A stretch of DNA of 64,000 bases from [Empedobacter] haloabium (GTDB lineage Bacteria > Pseudomonadota > Gammaproteobacteria > Burkholderiales > Burkholderiaceae_D), in contig CP136508.1 of assembly GCA_008011715.2 (NCBI GenBank), positions 1,922,001 through 1,986,000 on the forward strand. The letters run 5' to 3'. Below are positions 18,143 to 29,751 of this stretch, piece after piece. The stretch's first letter is position 1. Every line of letters starts with the position of its first letter. The notes beneath the pieces are model-generated. The model did no database searches and was not told the origin of the DNA. It worked only from the letters and a program-made list of their open reading frames with translations. A program made the translations under genes and the position numbers.

Positions 18143-19285
18143 TCAGGCCTTGAACGGGTTGCGCTCGTTCAGCTCGTCCATATAGGCCTCGATGCCGCCG
18201 CTCTCGCGCGCCAGGAAGCGCTCGATGGCGTCGGCAAAGGCCGGATGGGCGAGCCAGTGCGCCGACCAGGTGCGCGTGGGCAGGAAGCCGCGTGCCATCT
18301 TGTGTTCGCCCTGGGCACCGCCCTCGAACGTGCCGATGCCGCGCTCGATGCAGAACTCCAGCGGCTGGTAGTAGGCCGTCTCGAAATGCAGGCAGGGCAC
18401 GTGCTCGATGGCGCCCCAGTAGCGGCCGTACAGGGTGTCGGCCGTGTGCACCAGCAGGGAGGCGGCGATGGGGCGGCCGGCGCGCTCGGCGAACACCAGC
18501 AGGATATTCTCCGGCATCGTGGCGCCGATGCGCTGGAAGAAGTCCAGGTTCAGGTAGGGCGAGGAGTGGTGCTCGGCATAGGTGTTCTTGTAGCAGCGGT
18601 GGAAGAAGCGCCAGTCGGCGTCGGTGGCCTCGACGGCCGGCACGCGCCGCAGCGTCACGCCTGCCTCGGCTACCTTGCGCCGCTCGGCGCGGATGTTCTT
18701 GCGCTTCTTCTGTTCCAGGGTGGCGAGGAAGGCGTCGAAGTGCTCGTAGCCCTGGTTCAGCCAGTGGAACTGCACGTTCGAACGCAGCATGAAGCCGGCC
18801 GCCTCCAGCTGCGCCGCCTGCTGCTCGGGCGGATACAGCACGTGGGTCGACGACAGGCCGGTGGCGCGCTGCAGCTGGCACAGCGCGTCGACCAGGGCCG
18901 CACGCGCCGCGTCATCGCGCGCCAGCAGGCGCGGGCCCGTGACGGGCGTGAACGGAATGGCGGATAGCAGCTTCGGGTAGTACTCGACGCCGTTGCGGTG
19001 GTAGGCGTCGGCCCAGGCCCAGTCGAATACGTACTCACCGTACGAATGCGACTTGGCGTACAGCGGCATGGCGGCCGCCAACTCGTCGCCGTCCCACAGC
19101 GCCAGGTAGTGCGGCTGCCAGCCCGTCTTCGCGCTGGCGCTGCCCGATTCATGCAGCGCGTGCAGGAACGCATAGGACAGGAAGGGATTCGGATCGGTGC
19201 CGGGCGCCTGGCGCGCCAGCAGCGCGGTCCAGGCGTCCGCGCCCGCATCGTGAAGGGAGGAGAGCACGCCGGTTTGGTAGGTCAT
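18143..19285 (-). CDS. FemAB-like / peptidogalycan-biosynthesis-family acyltransferase (COG3146)
   Basis: A 380-residue cytoplasmic protein of the GNAT superfamily, often called DUF482. Visible family blocks are NPFLSYAFLHALHESG (about 33-48), HSYGEYVFDWAWADAY, and YYPKLLSAIPFTPVTGPRLL. Further blocks are FLATLEQKKRKNIRAERRKV, YLNLDFF and GAQGEHKMARGF near residue 325. Proteins of this family are widespread in proteobacteria, and the substrate is not established. It is convergent with the chitinase gene with only 18 bp between stops. Confidence 0.88.
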   Translation of the reverse strand: MTYQTGVLSSLHDAGADAWTALLARQAPGTDPNPFLSYAFLHALHESGSASAKTGWQPHYLALWDGDELAAAMPLYAKSHSYGEYVFDWAWADAYHRNGVEYYPKLLSAIPFTPVTGPRLLARDDAARAALVDALCQLQRATGLSSTHVLYPPEQQAAQLEAAGFMLRSNVQFHWLNQGYEHFDAFLATLEQKKRKNIRAERRKVAEAGVTLRRVPAVEATDADWRFFHRCYKNTYAEHHSSPYLNLDFFQRIGATMPENILLVFAERAGRPIAASLLVHTADTLYGRYWGAIEHVPCLHFETAYYQPLEFCIERGIGTFEGGAQGEHKMARGFLPTRTWSAHWLAHPAFADAIERFLARESGGIEAYMDELNERNPFKA

Positions 19286-19359
19286 CGAGCCATTGTACGC
19301 AAATTCGGCAACGCGCGTGGGCTGCTACAATCGGCGCCTTTCGTTATCACAAACCTATC

Positions 19360-19923
19360 ATGACCAAGCTTGCCGCCGCCGCGCTGGCGCTGCTGGGCGC
19401 TTTGGGGCTCACCTCCTGCACACGCTCCACGCCCGCCCAGTTCTACCTCGTCGACATCAATTCCGACCACCAGGGCCAGTTGCACACGACCGGCGCGGCG
19501 GCCCAGCCGGGCGGCAAGCTGCCGCTGGTGTTCTTCGATGACGTCGCCGGCACCTGCTGCTTCGTGCCGGGCGCCCCCGTCAAGGGCGACGACGCGGCCG
19601 CGCGCGCGCTGACCCGGGAGGGCGAGGAGAGCCATGCCTGGAACGGCCGCTACCAGCCGGCAAAGAAGCGCAAGGACGACGAATGGGGTGGCATCGCCTT
19701 CGGCTTCGCCACGATGCAGGCGGCGCGCCGCATCGATGCGCGCACCCACGAGGTGACGTTCGGCGACGGCGCGCCGCCCGTCTACGTGCGCAGCTGCACG
19801 ACGGGCGAGGGCATGCGCATCGAGCTGCTGCACGGCGCCAAGGACGCCAAGCCGTACGCCGACTATTACTACTCGCTGGGCATCGACATGGAGCCGGACT
19901 GCCCGGACATGCAGGCGGAATAA
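19360..19923 (+). CDS. Small secreted lipoprotein of unknown function (DUF3304-like)
   Basis: 187 residues with a signal peptide and lipobox LTSC (Cys20). The mature part has a beta-rich pattern with conserved-looking GTCCFVPG, DDEWGGIAFGFA and VYVRSCTTGEGMRIELL, and ends in an acidic tail. It resembles the DUF3304 lipoproteins found near secretion-system and Rhs loci, but I could not verify that. TACAAT at about 19325 may be the -10. It is divergent from the FemAB-like gene, with nadE following. Confidence 0.6.
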   Translation: MTKLAAAALALLGALGLTSCTRSTPAQFYLVDINSDHQGQLHTTGAAAQPGGKLPLVFFDDVAGTCCFVPGAPVKGDDAAARALTREGEESHAWNGRYQPAKKRKDDEWGGIAFGFATMQAARRIDARTHEVTFGDGAPPVYVRSCTTGEGMRIELLHGAKDAKPYADYYYSLGIDMEPDCPDMQAE

Positions 19924-20015
19924 GCAGCCTGGGGCGCGCCGCGCCGTCGGCGGCAGCGGTGCCGGATGGTCAATGTTAAAATCTTCGCCATTCACGTCGA
20001 ACTAGCTCGTCTCCC

Positions 20016-22073
20016 ATGCCGCAACCATTCCACAACCTGTATTCCCACGACTTCGTCCGCGTGGCAGTGGCCGTGCCGCGCTGCCGCGTGGCCGACCCGC
20101 TCTACAACGCCGAGCAGACGATCCTGCTGGCCGAGCAGGCCGCCGCCAAGGGCGCGCTGCTGGTGGCGTTTCCCGAGCTGGGCCTGTCCGCCTACACCTG
20201 CGACGACCTGTTCCACCAGCGTGCACTGCTGGACAGCGCCAAGGCCGCGCTGGCCAAGGTGGTGGAAGCGTCGATCCGCATCCCGGCCGCGCTGGTCGTC
20301 GGCCTGCCTTTGATGGTGGATCACCGGCTGTTCAACTGCGCCGTGGTGGTCGCGGGCGGGCGCGTGCAGGGCGCCGTGCCGAAGATCTACCTGCCGAACT
20401 ACAACGAGTTCTACGAGGCGCGCCAGTTCAGCAGCGCCGACGACGCCATCTCGAGCGAGATCGAGCTGCTGGGCCAGCGCGTGCCCTTTGGCGCCAACCA
20501 GCTGTTCCAGGTGGCGAACCTGCCGTTGATGAAGTTCCATGTGGAGACCTGCGAGGACCTGTGGGTGCCGGTTCCGCCGTCGTCGTACGCGGCATTGGCC
20601 GGCGCGACGGTGCTGGTCAACCTGTCGGCGTCGAACATCGTGGTGGGCAAGTCGGACTATCGCCACCAGCTGGTGGGTCAGCAGTCGGGCCGCTGCATGG
20701 CGGCCTACCTGTACTCGTCGGCGGGGCGGGGCGAATCCTCCACCGACCTGGCCTGGGACGGCCAAGCCCTGATCTACGAGAACGGCGAGTTGCTGGCGGA
20801 AGCGGAGCGCTTCCAGGACGAGTCGCACATCATCTACGGCGACGTGGACCTGGAGCGGCTGTCGCGCGACCGCATGCGCACCAATACCTTCGGCCAGTCG
20901 ATGCGGCGCCACGCCGGGCAGGTCGCCGGCTTCCGCACTGTCAGCTTCGCGCTGGAGCTGCCCCTGCGCGACGTGCTGCCGCTGCAGCGCAACGTGGCGC
21001 GCTACCCGTACGTGCCGGCCAATCCGCAGCTGCGCGACAAGCGCTGCATGGAGGTCTACAACATCCAGGTGCAGGCGCTGGTGCAGCGGCTGTCCGCCAG
21101 CGGCATGCAAAAGGTGGTCATCGGCATCTCCGGCGGCCTCGATTCGACCCATGCGCTGCTGGTGTGCGCCAAGGCGCTCGATCGCCTCAACCTGCCGCGC
21201 ACGAACATCCTGGCCTACACGATGCCGGGCTTCGCCACCAGCACGCGCACCCTGGAGCAGGCGCGCCGGCTGATGGCCTTCGTCGGCTGCACGGCTGCGG
21301 AGATCGACATCCGCCCCAGCTGCATCCAGATGCTGCAGGACATCGGCCACCCTTACGCGGAAGGGAAAGAGGAATACGACGTCACGTTCGAGAACGTGCA
21401 GGCGGGCGAGCGCACCAGCCACCTGTTCCGGCTGGCGAACCACCACAACGGCATCGTGATCGGCACCGGCGACCTGTCCGAGCTGGCGCTGGGCTGGTGC
21501 ACGTACGGGGTGGGCGACCATATGTCGCACTACAACGTCAACGCCAGCGTGCCGAAGACACTGATCTCGCACCTGGTGCGCTGGGTGGCCGAGAGCCACC
21601 AGTTCGGCGACGAGGACTCGCAGGTGTTGCTGGACGTGGTCAACACCGAGATCAGCCCGGAACTGGTGCCGGGCAAGGCCAACGACGACAAGGCACCGGC
21701 GCAAAGCACGCAAAGCGTCATCGGCCCCTACGAGCTGCAGGACTTCAACCTGTACTACACGCTGCGTTTCGGTTTCGCGCCAACCAAGATCGCGTTCCTC
21801 GCGCACCACGCGTGGAAGGACCGCACGGCTGGCGCGTGGCCGGAAGAAGAACACGTGGCGCGCAACGAATACGCGCTGAAGGACATCAAGCACAACCTCG
21901 GCATCTTCCTGCGCCGCTTCTTCCAGACCAGCCAGTTCAAGCGCACCTGCGTGCCGAACGCACCGAAGGTCGGCTCGGGCGGTTCGCTGTCGCCGCGCGG
22001 CGACTGGCGCGCGCCGAGCGACTCGGAGGCCGTGGTCTGGCTGGACAACCTGAAGACGGTGCCGGACGCCTGA
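20016..22073 (+). CDS. nadE: Glutamine-dependent NAD+ synthetase
   Basis: Catalyses the last step of NAD+ synthesis: amidation of deamido-NAD+ with ATP, using glutamine-derived ammonia. The 685-residue length matches the two-domain long form. The N-terminal nitrilase-type glutaminase has the Glu54-Lys123-Cys179 triad ([30 protein letters not shown]). The synthetase domain has the P-loop [11 protein letters not shown] near residue 370, and [14 protein letters not shown]. The close of the protein, [20 protein letters not shown], is typical of this family. TTAAAAT at about 19976 could be the -10. It is followed at 27 bp by glnB, a pairing common in Burkholderiales. Confidence 0.97.
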   Translation: MPQPFHNLYSHDFVRVAVAVPRCRVADPLYNAEQTILLAEQAAAKGALLVAFPELGLSAYTCDDLFHQRALLDSAKAALAKVVEASIRIPAALVVGLPLMVDHRLFNCAVVVAGGRVQGAVPKIYLPNYNEFYEARQFSSADDAISSEIELLGQRVPFGANQLFQVANLPLMKFHVETCEDLWVPVPPSSYAALAGATVLVNLSASNIVVGKSDYRHQLVGQQSGRCMAAYLYSSAGRGESSTDLAWDGQALIYENGELLAEAERFQDESHIIYGDVDLERLSRDRMRTNTFGQSMRRHAGQVAGFRTVSFALELPLRDVLPLQRNVARYPYVPANPQLRDKRCMEVYNIQVQALVQRLSASGMQKVVIGISGGLDSTHALLVCAKALDRLNLPRTNILAYTMPGFATSTRTLEQARRLMAFVGCTAAEIDIRPSCIQMLQDIGHPYAEGKEEYDVTFENVQAGERTSHLFRLANHHNGIVIGTGDLSELALGWCTYGVGDHMSHYNVNASVPKTLISHLVRWVAESHQFGDEDSQVLLDVVNTEISPELVPGKANDDKAPAQSTQSVIGPYELQDFNLYYTLRFGFAPTKIAFLAHHAWKDRTAGAWPEEEHVARNEYALKDIKHNLGIFLRRFFQTSQFKRTCVPNAPKVGSGGSLSPRGDWRAPSDSEAVVWLDNLKTVPDA

Positions 22074-22439
<366 letters not shown>

Positions 22440-22471
22440 CCTGGTGCGGTCCGTGACTGCCGCCGAAGACC

Positions 22472-22498
22472 GGGGTCAGACCCGTCGGGTCTGACTCC
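22472..22498. repeat. GGGTCAGACCCG palindrome between convergent genes
   Basis: GGGGTCAGACCCG (22472-22484) and CGGGTCTGACTCC (22486-22498) pair with one mismatch around a single T. It sits between convergent glnB and the TRIC-like gene. A degenerate relative is at 23281-23304 and a short one at 23239-23251. Confidence 0.8.
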
Positions 22499-22528
22499 AG
22501 CCCTCTGGATTGCCGTCCAGGCGAGGGC

Positions 22529-23158
22529 TCAAGAGGGCCGGCCGATGCGCATGTCGAATTTCCACGTCAAGAGGCGCAGCATCGAGATCGTCGCGGCGCT
22601 GAGCCACAGGGCGAAGTCGTTCGGAATGTCCACGTGCTGCAGCGTGATGTACATCCAGCAGCCGGCGAACGCGCAGATCGCGTAGGGTTTGCCGTCGCGG
22701 AACACCATCGGCACCTCGTTGCAGACGATGTCGCGCAGCACGCCGCCGAAGATCCCCGTGATCACGCCCATCATCGCCGCGATGAATACGGGCATGCCCG
22801 CCGCCTGCGCCTGCGACACGCCGGCCACGGCGAACAGCCCCAGGCCGACGGCATCGGCCACGACGATCAGCCGCTCCGACACGATATGGCGCAGGTGCTT
22901 CATGAACGGTGCCACCGTCAGGGCCAGCACGAACAAGAGAATCGTGTATTCCTGGTGCTCGACCCAGAACAGCGGGCGCTTGTCGAGCAGGATGTCGCGC
23001 AGGGTGCCGCCGCCGAACGCCGCGATGAAGGCGACGATGATGACGCCGACGATGTCCATGCGCTTGCGCCGCGCCTCGACGAACCCGGAAAACGCCCCGA
23101 CCATGATGGCCACCACTTCGATGACGGTGACGAGGGAGACGTGGGGAACGATTTTCAT
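22529..23158 (-). CDS. TRIC-like / UPF0126 membrane protein
   Basis: A 209-residue inner-membrane protein with about seven helices in two repeated units, each beginning with a conserved GG-LRD motif: AFGGGTLRDILLDKRPLFW (about 49-67) and GIFGGVLRDIVCNEVPMVF (about 136-154). This duplicated pattern defines UPF0126, the bacterial relatives of trimeric intracellular cation channels. The start at 23158 is chosen because the 19 residues upstream of it are basic and polar and not part of the family. The role in this organism is unknown; K+ conductance is known for related proteins. Confidence 0.9.
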   Translation of the reverse strand: MKIVPHVSLVTVIEVVAIMVGAFSGFVEARRKRMDIVGVIIVAFIAAFGGGTLRDILLDKRPLFWVEHQEYTILLFVLALTVAPFMKHLRHIVSERLIVVADAVGLGLFAVAGVSQAQAAGMPVFIAAMMGVITGIFGGVLRDIVCNEVPMVFRDGKPYAICAFAGCWMYITLQHVDIPNDFALWLSAATISMLRLLTWKFDMRIGRPS

Positions 23159-23238
23159 GCGGCGCGCGGTAAGTGGGTAGTTCCCACAGGTTAACATGTG
23201 CTGCGCCGCGCGCAAAGGGGAACTATTGCCTGAAAAAT

Positions 23239-23304
23239 GGGGTCTGTCCCCAATTTCCTTACACCCAAAAGCAGAGGCCAGGGTCAGACCCGTTGGGTCC
23301 GGCC
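23239..23304. repeat. Two degenerate GGGTC palindromes in one spacer
   Basis: GGGGTCTGTCCCC (23239-23251) and GGGTCAGACCCGTTGGGTCC followed by GGCCC (23281-23304, two mismatches between arms). They fill the spacer upstream of the TRIC-like gene and downstream of the Smr gene, and belong to the same family as 22472-22498. Confidence 0.65.
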
Positions 23305-23334
23305 CCAGACTTCGGTCCTGGGGGGAGTCGGCTT

Positions 23335-24018
23335 CTAGCGTTCCGGCCGCAGCGCCGCGCGCAGCAGCACGATCAGGGCGCCTTCGCCGCCCTCGGACGC
23401 ACGCGCCTGGCTGAAGGCGATCACGCCGTCGGTCTGCACCAGCCAGCTGTGCACCATCGATTTCAGCACCGGCTCCTGGCCTTTCGAGCCGAAGCCGCGG
23501 CCGTGGATGACGCAGACGCAGCGGTGGCCGCGCCGGTTCGAGCGCATCAGGAAGGCGCCGATGGCGTTGCGCGCCTCGTCGCGGCGCAGGCCGTGCAGGT
23601 CCAGCTCGTCCTGCACGGGCCAGTAGCCCTTGCGCAGCCGCTTCATCACGTCGTTGCCGACCCCGGGCGCCAGGTAGTTCAGCGCCGGGTCTTCCTCCAT
23701 GTAATGGTCGACCTCGAACAGGTCGGACAGCATGGCCTCGCGCAGCACGGCCGCGTCGTCGTCCTTCTGCTCGGCGGCCGTCAGCTTGCGCTTCGGTGCC
23801 GCCGCGGCGGCGATCGGCTTGGGCGCCTGCGGCACGTAGCGGTTCGACTCGGGGAGCTTCTTCACGCCGCCCAGGCTGCCACGGAACACGTTGGCCTCGG
23901 CCTGTTGTTCCTTTTCGCGCCGGATGCGTTCGGCCTCGGCGGCCGCGCGCGCCTCGCTGTCTTCCTTCAGCTGCTTGCCGAGCCCCTTCAGGTCCGCAAA
24001 GCTTTTCAGTCCCGCCAT
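23335..24018 (-). CDS. Smr-domain protein
   Basis: A 227-residue cytoplasmic protein with a charged coiled-coil N terminus (about 5-50, rich in Glu/Lys/Arg/Ala) and a C-terminal Smr domain (about 135-220) with ELDLHGLRRDEAR and the nuclease-type motif CVCVIHGRGFGSKGQEPVLK. Smr domains act as structure- or sequence-specific endonucleases on DNA or RNA; MutS2-linked forms act in ribosome rescue or recombination. The start at 24018 (MAGLKSFADLKGLGKQ) is the conserved start in relatives. It follows trxB by 17 bp and is probably its operon partner. Confidence 0.92.
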   Translation of the reverse strand: MAGLKSFADLKGLGKQLKEDSEARAAAEAERIRREKEQQAEANVFRGSLGGVKKLPESNRYVPQAPKPIAAAAAPKRKLTAAEQKDDDAAVLREAMLSDLFEVDHYMEEDPALNYLAPGVGNDVMKRLRKGYWPVQDELDLHGLRRDEARNAIGAFLMRSNRRGHRCVCVIHGRGFGSKGQEPVLKSMVHSWLVQTDGVIAFSQARASEGGEGALIVLLRAALRPER

Positions 24019-24035
24019 CGTGCCTCCAGCTGCTT

Positions 24036-25317
<1,282 letters not shown>

Positions 25318-27786
25318 ATGAGCAAAACGAGTCAATCGACTGGCAACAGTTACACGCGCACGGCCACCGAACGCCAGCCGCTGCCTAACCGGCTGGTGCG
25401 GCTGCTGTCCGAGGCGCGCTGGTTCGCGCTGGCGGCGCTCTGCCTGTATTTCATCCTGATCATGGCGAGCTATCACAAGGTCGATCCGGGCTGGTCGCAT
25501 GCCAGCCTGGTGCCGAAGGTATCGAACCTGGGCGGCCGCGCGGGGGCGTGGATCTCCGACCTGATGCTGTACATCTTCGGCTTCTCGGCCTGGTGGTGGT
25601 GCCTGTACCTGGTGCGCTACGTGTGGCGCGGCTACCGCCGCCTGACCCGCACCTTCCTGCTGGAGCAACCGGCGGACGAGGATCCGGAGCACAGCCATGA
25701 AGGCATGATCCGCCTGATCGGCTTCGTGCTGCTGCTGATCGGCAGCATGGGCCTGGAATACCTGCGCATGCGCTCCCTGCACGTGGAGCTGCCGCGCACG
25801 CCCGGCGGCGTGCTGGGCCAGTTGTTGGGCAACGCCGCCCAGGTCGGCCTGGGTTCCACCGGCGGCACCTTGATGCTGCTGCTGTTGTTCGGCATCGGCT
25901 TCTCGCTGTTCTTCCATGTGTCGTGGATGGCCGTGGCCGAGCGCATCGGCGAGGCGATCGAGCTGTCGATCGAGTGGGTCATCCTGCGCTACCAGGATCG
26001 CGAGGACCGCCGCCAAGGGATGGCCGCCACCGTCAAGCGCGAGGAGGTCGTCGTCAAGGAGCGCGAGAAGCATGTCGAGCGGCATCCGGAACTGCTGCAG
26101 AAGCTGGCCGCCAAGGCTGTCAAGGCCGTCAAGGGCGAGGACAAGGGCAACGGCAAGATCGAGCCCGTGGGCGAGCCGATGACCGCCGCGCCCACGCCGG
26201 CGCCGATCATTCGCGTCGAGCCGCCGATGGTGTCGATCCCGCGCTCGGAGCGTGCGGAGAAGGAAAAGCAGGCGCCATTGTTCGGCGAGCTGGAAAACAC
26301 CGATATGCCGCCGCTGGCGCTGCTGGACGAGGCGCCGCTGGCGCAGGAGACCGTGGCCGTCGAGACGCTGGAATTCACCAGCCGCCTGATCGAGAAGAAG
26401 CTGTCCGACTTCGGCGTCGAGGCCAAGGTCGTCGCGGCGTATCCCGGTCCCGTCGTTACGCGCTACGAGATCGAGCCGGCGACGGGCGTGAAAGGCAGCC
26501 AGATCGTCAACCTGGCGCGCGACCTGGCCCGCTCGCTGTCGCTGACGTCGATCCGCGTCGTCGAGACCATCCCCGGCAAGAACTACATGGCGCTGGAGCT
26601 GCCGAACGCCAAGCGCCAGATCGTGCGCCTGTCCGAAATCGTCGGCTCCAAGGTGTACGCCGACAATGCCTCGGCGCTGACCGTCGCGCTGGGCAAGGAC
26701 ATTGCCGGCAAGCCTGTCGTGGCCGACCTGGCCAAGATGCCGCACCTGCTGGTGGCCGGCACCACCGGCTCGGGTAAATCGGTCGGCATCAACGCGACGA
26801 TCCTGTCGCTGTTGTACAAGTCCGACCCGCAGGACGTGCGCATGATCCTGATCGACCCGAAGATGCTGGAGATGTCCGTCTACGAGGGCATTCCGCACCT
26901 GCTGGCGCCCGTCGTCACGGACATGCGCCAGGCCGGCCATGCGTTGAACTGGGCCGTCAACGAGATGGAGCGGCGCTACAAGCTGATGTCCAAGCTGGGC
27001 GTGCGTAACCTGGCCGGCTACAACGCCAAGATCGCCGAGGCGGCCAAGCGCGAGGAGCACATCCCGAATCCGTTCTCGATCACGCCCGATTCGCCGGAGC
27101 CGCTGGAGAAGCTGCCGACCATCGTCATCATCATCGACGAACTGGCCGACCTGATGATGGTCGTCGGTAAGAAGGTCGAGGAACTGATCGCCAGGATCGC
27201 ACAAAAAGCGCGCGCAGCAGGCCTGCACTTGATTCTGGCCACGCAGCGCCCATCTGTGGACGTGATCACGGGGCTGATCAAGGCCAATATCCCGACGCGC
27301 ATCGCGTTCCAGGTGTCCTCGAAGATCGACTCGCGCACGATCCTGGACCAGATGGGCGCGGAAACGCTGCTGGGCATGGGCGACATGCTGTACATGCCGC
27401 CCGGGACCGGCCTGCCGATCCGCGTGCACGGCGCGTTCGTGTCGGACGACGAGGTGCACCGCGTCGTGGCCCACCTGAAGCTGCAGGGCGAGCCGAACTA
27501 CATCGACGGCATCCTCGAGGGCGGCACGCTGGAGGATGGCAGCGGTGGCGGCGAGGGTGCCGCGGCGGGCGAGGGCGGCGGCGAGGCCGACCCGATGTAC
27601 GACCAGGCCGTGCAGGTGGTGCTGAAGAACCGCCGGGCGTCGATCTCGCTGGTGCAGCGCCACCTGCGCATCGGCTACAACCGCGCGGCGCGCCTCTTGG
27701 AACAAATGGAACAGAGCGGCGTGGTCTCGGCCATGCAATCGAACGGCAACCGGGACATCCTCGTCCCGGCCGCCTCCGCGGAATAA
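25318..27786 (+). CDS. ftsK: DNA translocase FtsK
   Basis: Septum-anchored hexameric motor that pumps the terminus region towards dif and activates XerCD. The 822 residues comprise four N-terminal membrane helices (about 35-210), a charged linker (about 215-340), and alpha and beta motor domains. The motor has Walker A GTTGSGKS at about 481-488 and Walker [13 protein letters not shown] near 602. The C-terminal gamma winged helix (about 761-805; [23 protein letters not shown]) reads KOPS. The linker is short compared with E. coli FtsK. It heads an operon with lolA and rarA. Confidence 0.97.
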   Translation: MSKTSQSTGNSYTRTATERQPLPNRLVRLLSEARWFALAALCLYFILIMASYHKVDPGWSHASLVPKVSNLGGRAGAWISDLMLYIFGFSAWWWCLYLVRYVWRGYRRLTRTFLLEQPADEDPEHSHEGMIRLIGFVLLLIGSMGLEYLRMRSLHVELPRTPGGVLGQLLGNAAQVGLGSTGGTLMLLLLFGIGFSLFFHVSWMAVAERIGEAIELSIEWVILRYQDREDRRQGMAATVKREEVVVKEREKHVERHPELLQKLAAKAVKAVKGEDKGNGKIEPVGEPMTAAPTPAPIIRVEPPMVSIPRSERAEKEKQAPLFGELENTDMPPLALLDEAPLAQETVAVETLEFTSRLIEKKLSDFGVEAKVVAAYPGPVVTRYEIEPATGVKGSQIVNLARDLARSLSLTSIRVVETIPGKNYMALELPNAKRQIVRLSEIVGSKVYADNASALTVALGKDIAGKPVVADLAKMPHLLVAGTTGSGKSVGINATILSLLYKSDPQDVRMILIDPKMLEMSVYEGIPHLLAPVVTDMRQAGHALNWAVNEMERRYKLMSKLGVRNLAGYNAKIAEAAKREEHIPNPFSITPDSPEPLEKLPTIVIIIDELADLMMVVGKKVEELIARIAQKARAAGLHLILATQRPSVDVITGLIKANIPTRIAFQVSSKIDSRTILDQMGAETLLGMGDMLYMPPGTGLPIRVHGAFVSDDEVHRVVAHLKLQGEPNYIDGILEGGTLEDGSGGGEGAAAGEGGGEADPMYDQAVQVVLKNRRASISLVQRHLRIGYNRAARLLEQMEQSGVVSAMQSNGNRDILVPAASAE

Positions 27787-27796
27787 GGAAAACAGG

Positions 27797-28420
27797 ATGC
27801 ATCGTATTAGCTTTGCCATCGCGGCCACCATGCTGTGCGCCGCCAACGTCCACGCCAGCGCGCTGGAGCAGTTCAAGACCTTCGTCGGCTCGACCAAGGC
27901 CGCGCGCGGCGAATTCACCCAGACGCTGACCAAGAACGTCGACGGCGCCAAGAAAACCTCGGCGCCGTCCACCGGCACCTTCGTGTTCGCCCGCCCCGGC
28001 AAGTTCATCTGGCAGTACCAGAAGCCGTACGAGCAGCTGCTGCAGGCCGACGGCGAGCAGCTCTACATCTACGACAAGGACCTGAACCAGGTCACCGTGA
28101 AGAAGCTGGGCGACGCGCTGGGCTCGTCGCCAGCCGCGATCCTGTTCGGCAGCAACGACCTGGAGAAGAACTTCACCCTGGCCGAAGCCGGCACGCGCGA
28201 CGGCCTGGAATGGCTCAAAGCGACGCCGAAAGCCAAGGACACCAGCTTCGAGCAGATCACGATCGGCCTGAAGAACGGCCAGCCGGAAGCGATGGAGCTG
28301 CGCGACAACTTCGGCCAGACCTCCGTGCTGGCGTTCAAGAAGTTCGAGAAGAACCCGGCATTGAGCGCCACGTCGTTCAAGTTCGCGATGCCGAAGGGCG
28401 CGGACGTCGTCAACCAGTAA
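27797..28420 (+). CDS. lolA: Outer-membrane lipoprotein carrier protein
   Basis: Periplasmic chaperone that takes lipoproteins from LolCDE to LolB. 207 residues with a Sec signal peptide (cleavage near VHA, about residue 21). Family features are ARGEFTQTL near 37, [21 protein letters not shown] with the conserved aromatic cluster, and [13 protein letters not shown] near 170. The ftsK-lolA-rarA order is conserved in many proteobacteria. AAGGAAAACAGG lies before the ATG, 10 bp after ftsK. Confidence 0.95.
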   Translation: MHRISFAIAATMLCAANVHASALEQFKTFVGSTKAARGEFTQTLTKNVDGAKKTSAPSTGTFVFARPGKFIWQYQKPYEQLLQADGEQLYIYDKDLNQVTVKKLGDALGSSPAAILFGSNDLEKNFTLAEAGTRDGLEWLKATPKAKDTSFEQITIGLKNGQPEAMELRDNFGQTSVLAFKKFEKNPALSATSFKFAMPKGADVVNQ

Positions 28421-28442
28421 GCCCGGGAAGGTAAGCCGCCCT

Positions 28443-29750
28443 ATGGCCGACTTGTTCTCCGCCGAACCGCGCCAGCCGCTGGCCGAGGCCCTGCGCCCGA
28501 AAACGCTGGACGAAGTGATCGGCCAGGGCCACCTGCTGGGCGAGGGCAAGCCGCTGCGCCTGGCCTTCCAGTCCGGCACGCCCCACTCGATGATCCTGTG
28601 GGGCCCGCCCGGCGTCGGCAAGACCACCCTGGCACGCTTGACCGCCAACGCCTTCGATGCCGCGTTCATCGCGCTCTCGGCCGTGTTCGCGGGCGTCAAG
28701 GACATCCGCGCCGCGATGGAACAGGCGCAGCAGAACCTGGACCAGTACGGCCGCCACACGATCCTGTTCGTCGACGAGATCCACCGCTTCAACAAGGCGC
28801 AGCAGGACGCGCTGCTGCCGTTCGTCGAATCGGGTCTCGTCACCTTCATCGGCGCCACCACGGAAAATCCCAGCTTCGAGGTCAACTCCGCATTGCTGTC
28901 GCGCGCCCAGGTCTATGTGCTCAAATCCCTGACGGACGCCGAGATGCGCCAGTTGCTGGCCAAGGCGCAGAAGGCCGTGCTGTCGCATTTGCAGTTCGAC
29001 GAAGTCGCCATCGACACGCTGGTCGGCTTCGCCGACGGCGACGCACGCCGCTTCCTGAACCTGCTGGAGCAGGCCGACACGGCCGCCCGCTCTTCCGGCA
29101 CGACGAAGATCGACGCCAGGTTCGTCGAAAACGCGATGACCCTGAACGCGCGCCGCTTCGACAAGGGCGGCGACAATTTCTACGACCAGATCTCGGCGCT
29201 GCACAAGTCGGTGCGCGGCTCGCACCCGGACGCCGCGCTGTACTGGTTCTGCCGCATGATCGACGGCGGCGCCGACCCGCGCTACCTGGCCCGCCGCATC
29301 ATCCGCATGGCGTGGGAGGACATCGGCCTGGCGGACCCGCGCGCGCTGACCATGGTCAACGACGCCGCCGAGACCTACGAGCGCCTCGGTTCGCCCGAGG
29401 GCGAGCTGGCGCTGGGCCAGGCCGTCGTCTATCTTGCCATCGCACCGAAAAGCAATGCCGGCTACAACGCCTTCAATGCCGCGATGGCGCACGTCAAGAA
29501 GGACAAATCGCGCGAGGTGCCGGTTCACTTGCGCAACGCGCCCACCAAGCTGATGAAGGAGCTGGGCTATGGGCACGAATACCGTTACGCGCACGACGAG
29601 CCCAACGCCTATGCTGCCGGCGAGACCTACCTGCCCGATGGCATGCCCGAGCCGCGCTGGTACCGGCCGGTACCGCGTGGGATGGAGGCCAAGATTGCGG
29701 ATAAGCTGGCTTGGTTGCGGGAGTTGGATCGGGCGGCTGGGGAGGACTAG
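28443..29750 (+). CDS. rarA: Replication-associated recombination protein A (MgsA/RarA)
   Basis: AAA+ ATPase that works at stalled replication forks, related to clamp loaders and eukaryotic WRNIP1. The 435 residues have Walker A GPPGVGKT at 54-61, Walker B FVDEIHRF near 108-115, sensor motif GATTENPSFEV, and the arginine-finger region LLSRAQVYVL. The C-terminal tetramerisation part includes GSHPDAALYWFCRMIDGGADP and PKSNAGYNAFNAA. It is the third gene of the ftsK operon. Its stop is adjacent to that of the next, convergent gene with no terminator visible. Confidence 0.96.
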   Translation: MADLFSAEPRQPLAEALRPKTLDEVIGQGHLLGEGKPLRLAFQSGTPHSMILWGPPGVGKTTLARLTANAFDAAFIALSAVFAGVKDIRAAMEQAQQNLDQYGRHTILFVDEIHRFNKAQQDALLPFVESGLVTFIGATTENPSFEVNSALLSRAQVYVLKSLTDAEMRQLLAKAQKAVLSHLQFDEVAIDTLVGFADGDARRFLNLLEQADTAARSSGTTKIDARFVENAMTLNARRFDKGGDNFYDQISALHKSVRGSHPDAALYWFCRMIDGGADPRYLARRIIRMAWEDIGLADPRALTMVNDAAETYERLGSPEGELALGQAVVYLAIAPKSNAGYNAFNAAMAHVKKDKSREVPVHLRNAPTKLMKELGYGHEYRYAHDEPNAYAAGETYLPDGMPEPRWYRPVPRGMEAKIADKLAWLRELDRAAGED

Positions 29751-29751
29751 T

